From assembly GCA_034638255.1 (NCBI GenBank), contig JAWPGT010000004.1:1116001-1180000 (forward strand): a stretch of DNA of 64,000 nucleotides, read 5' to 3'. Position numbers and translations under genes: made by a program. This document shows positions 62,873 through 64,000 of the stretch, one piece after another. Position 1 is the stretch's first letter, and the number at the start of each line of letters is the position of its first letter. This DNA is from Coprinus comatus (taxonomy: Eukaryota; Basidiomycota; Agaricomycetes; Agaricales; Agaricaceae). The notes beneath the pieces were generated by a model. It made no database searches. It was not told the DNA's origin and worked only from the letters and a program-made list of their open reading frames with translations.

Positions 62873-64000
62873 TTTTTTTGACATCAGAATTTATATTCGC
62901 GGTGCACGTACACAGTCCGCTAGCGACCCTGAAGGGGTCGCAGATGTAAATACATAGTACCTACAAATATCATACATACAGAAACAGTCTGGCTAACTGG
63001 ATTAAAGTGCACCACACGCTACACTTGAGAGAGAGATTAGTTTAACGCCTAACCAAATAGAGATAGAAGAAGAAAGGAAAAGACACCTCTTTGAAGCAGA
63101 AAAGAAAAGAAAGAAAAAGAAAGGACACCAGAATGAACAAACACTCCATTCCCCCAAGAACCCTCCCTCCAACTCCACAACTGAAGCACTCCCTAGACCA
63201 CTTCACACTTGTGTTATCCCACACCATCAATATGTTCAGGCCTGAATGCAAATGCTTGAGGATTGCGAGTCAGAAATTCCACAAGTCCTTCGGCTGAAAC
63301 CGGGAGACCTCCGTGTCGATGATACTCTCTACATGTTGCCAAGATATGAGTACGAGTTTGAAGCTGGTGCCCACAAGGGCACCCAGCAGAGAGAGTTGGA
63401 TGGAACCGACATCGATAGTCACCTATAGGAGCGTGGTTGAGGATGGCACGGCACATACGAGTCGAAAGGGACAGGGATGCAGACGCAAGTGGGAGCCAAC
63501 TTCCCCCCTTGAGATAATCCGGCTGGAGGCGACGACCCTTGCCCCCAGCAAGATCAAGGAAGTTGTGACCGCGATATGAAGGAGATTGGAATAGGGTAGT
63601 CCATTTATCCTTGCATTGTTGAGTACAGTCTTGACGGAGTCGTTCAAGAGAGGAAAGTGGATTGCGGCCCATAGGGATGCGAAGGGAGGTGGCAAGTTGA
63701 TGAGCTTGCTGGTGGACCAACCATTGAGCCTTGGAAGGGACGTGGATGAAGTGGATGGAGGAGCCTGGGACACGAGTGAACCAGTCTTCTAGAGAACGTA
63801 TCACAGCCAATGCCTGGCTCTGACCTGAGGTAGCAACTGGACTTACTGATTGCCTTGCTGAAGCAATGGAATCAGTAAAGACAAACAAGTGACGAACATC
63901 TGGAAAGGCCAAAGCCTTCTGGATGCCCATACGGATAGCAAATAACTCCCCTCCTGGAGCTGTTACCTTTCCAGCGACCTGTCTCTGAGATAGACAGCGT
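62873..64000 (-). mobile_element. 3' end of a LINE-type retrotransposon (runs off window)
   Basis: Coding part 64000-63214 on the minus strand plus a non-coding tail to an eight-T run at about 62873-62881, which would be a short 3' poly(A) in element orientation. The tail holds a hairpin-like CGACCCTGAAGGGGTCG at 62924-62940. Confidence 0.55.
63214..64000 (-). CDS. LINE polyprotein C-terminus: RNase H domain and zinc-finger-like tail (partial)
   Basis: The open frame enters from beyond the window (VAGKVTAPGGELFAIRMGIQ) and ends at 63214. RNase H landmarks are ELFAIR with its Glu, LFVFTDSIASARQSV with its Asp, and IHFIHVPSKAQWLVHQQAHQ. The tail reads RAILNHAPIGDYRCRFH, CPCGHQLQTRTHILATCREY, a Cys/His group typical of the C-terminus of fungal non-LTR elements. 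No stop or frameshift in 262 codons. The RT lies outside. Whether the element is complete cannot be judged. Confidence 0.82.
   Translation of the reverse strand, partial: RCLSQRQVAGKVTAPGGELFAIRMGIQKALAFPDVRHLFVFTDSIASARQSVSPVATSGQSQALAVIRSLEDWFTRVPGSSIHFIHVPSKAQWLVHQQAHQLATSLRIPMGRNPLSSLERLRQDCTQQCKDKWTTLFQSPSYRGHNFLDLAGGKGRRLQPDYLKGGSWLPLASASLSLSTRMCRAILNHAPIGDYRCRFHPTLSAGCPCGHQLQTRTHILATCREYHRHGGLPVSAEGLVEFLTRNPQAFAFRPEHIDGVG

Noticed and set aside
62924..62940. GACCCTGAAGGGGTC as a terminator or tRNA part
   Set aside because: Only a short palindrome in the LINE 3' tail; no tRNA arms or other structure around it.

Overview
The window is nuclear DNA of a filamentous basidiomycete, most likely an Agaricomycete. 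The evidence is the dense short introns (about 45-75 bases, GT..AG), the DUF6533-type membrane protein, the DUF6699-like protein, and the mixture of Ty1/copia elements, a pogo/Tigger-type DDE transposase and a LINE RNase H tail. No ribosomal RNA, tRNA or CRISPR was seen.

Bases 1-32,400 are an ordinary, CpG-containing gene block. In order: KGD1 (2-oxoglutarate dehydrogenase E1, minus, cut by the window edge), a Cep57/Ppc89-like spindle-pole coiled-coil protein (minus), BMS1 (ribosome-biogenesis GTPase, plus), ILV5 (ketol-acid reductoisomerase, plus), an Aurora kinase (plus), a small DUF6699-like gene (minus), SMC3 (cohesin, plus), a DUF6533 membrane protein (minus), RPL25/uL23 (plus), an Msb2-like signalling mucin (plus) and TAH18 (diflavin reductase, minus). 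These are core functions (TCA cycle, amino-acid synthesis, ribosome assembly, mitosis, Fe-S assembly) with no operon-like logic. Joining exons at consensus splice sites gives exact open frames for ILV5 (410 aa), SMC3 (1204 aa), RPL25 (157 aa) and the mucin (759 aa). BMS1, the kinase, the Cep57-like gene, TAH18 and the DUF6533 gene each need one or two single-base corrections, which points to residual sequencing indels.

From about 32.4 kb to the end the window is a transposon graveyard. A DDE transposase (33.1-36.4 kb) is split by two solo LTRs with 5-bp target duplications. A decayed copia element A (39,846-47,843, TSD GTGTT) sits inside a gag-like gene on the other strand and has itself received four insertions; its 5' LTR shows LTR-in-LTR-in-LTR nesting. 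A truncated relative, element B (48,163-51,654, minus), follows. This stretch is nearly free of CG dinucleotides, as expected of old methylated repeats.

The most striking object is at 51,952-62,036: a young, CpG-containing copia family E. One copy has an intact 1484-codon gag-pol (52,867-57,321). It lies in a near-perfect inverted duplication with arms of 4317 and 4371 bp around a 1397-bp spacer. Both arms start with the same odd joint, an inverted LTR fused to the 3' end of pol. The window closes with an unrecognised remnant and the C-terminal end of a LINE polyprotein.
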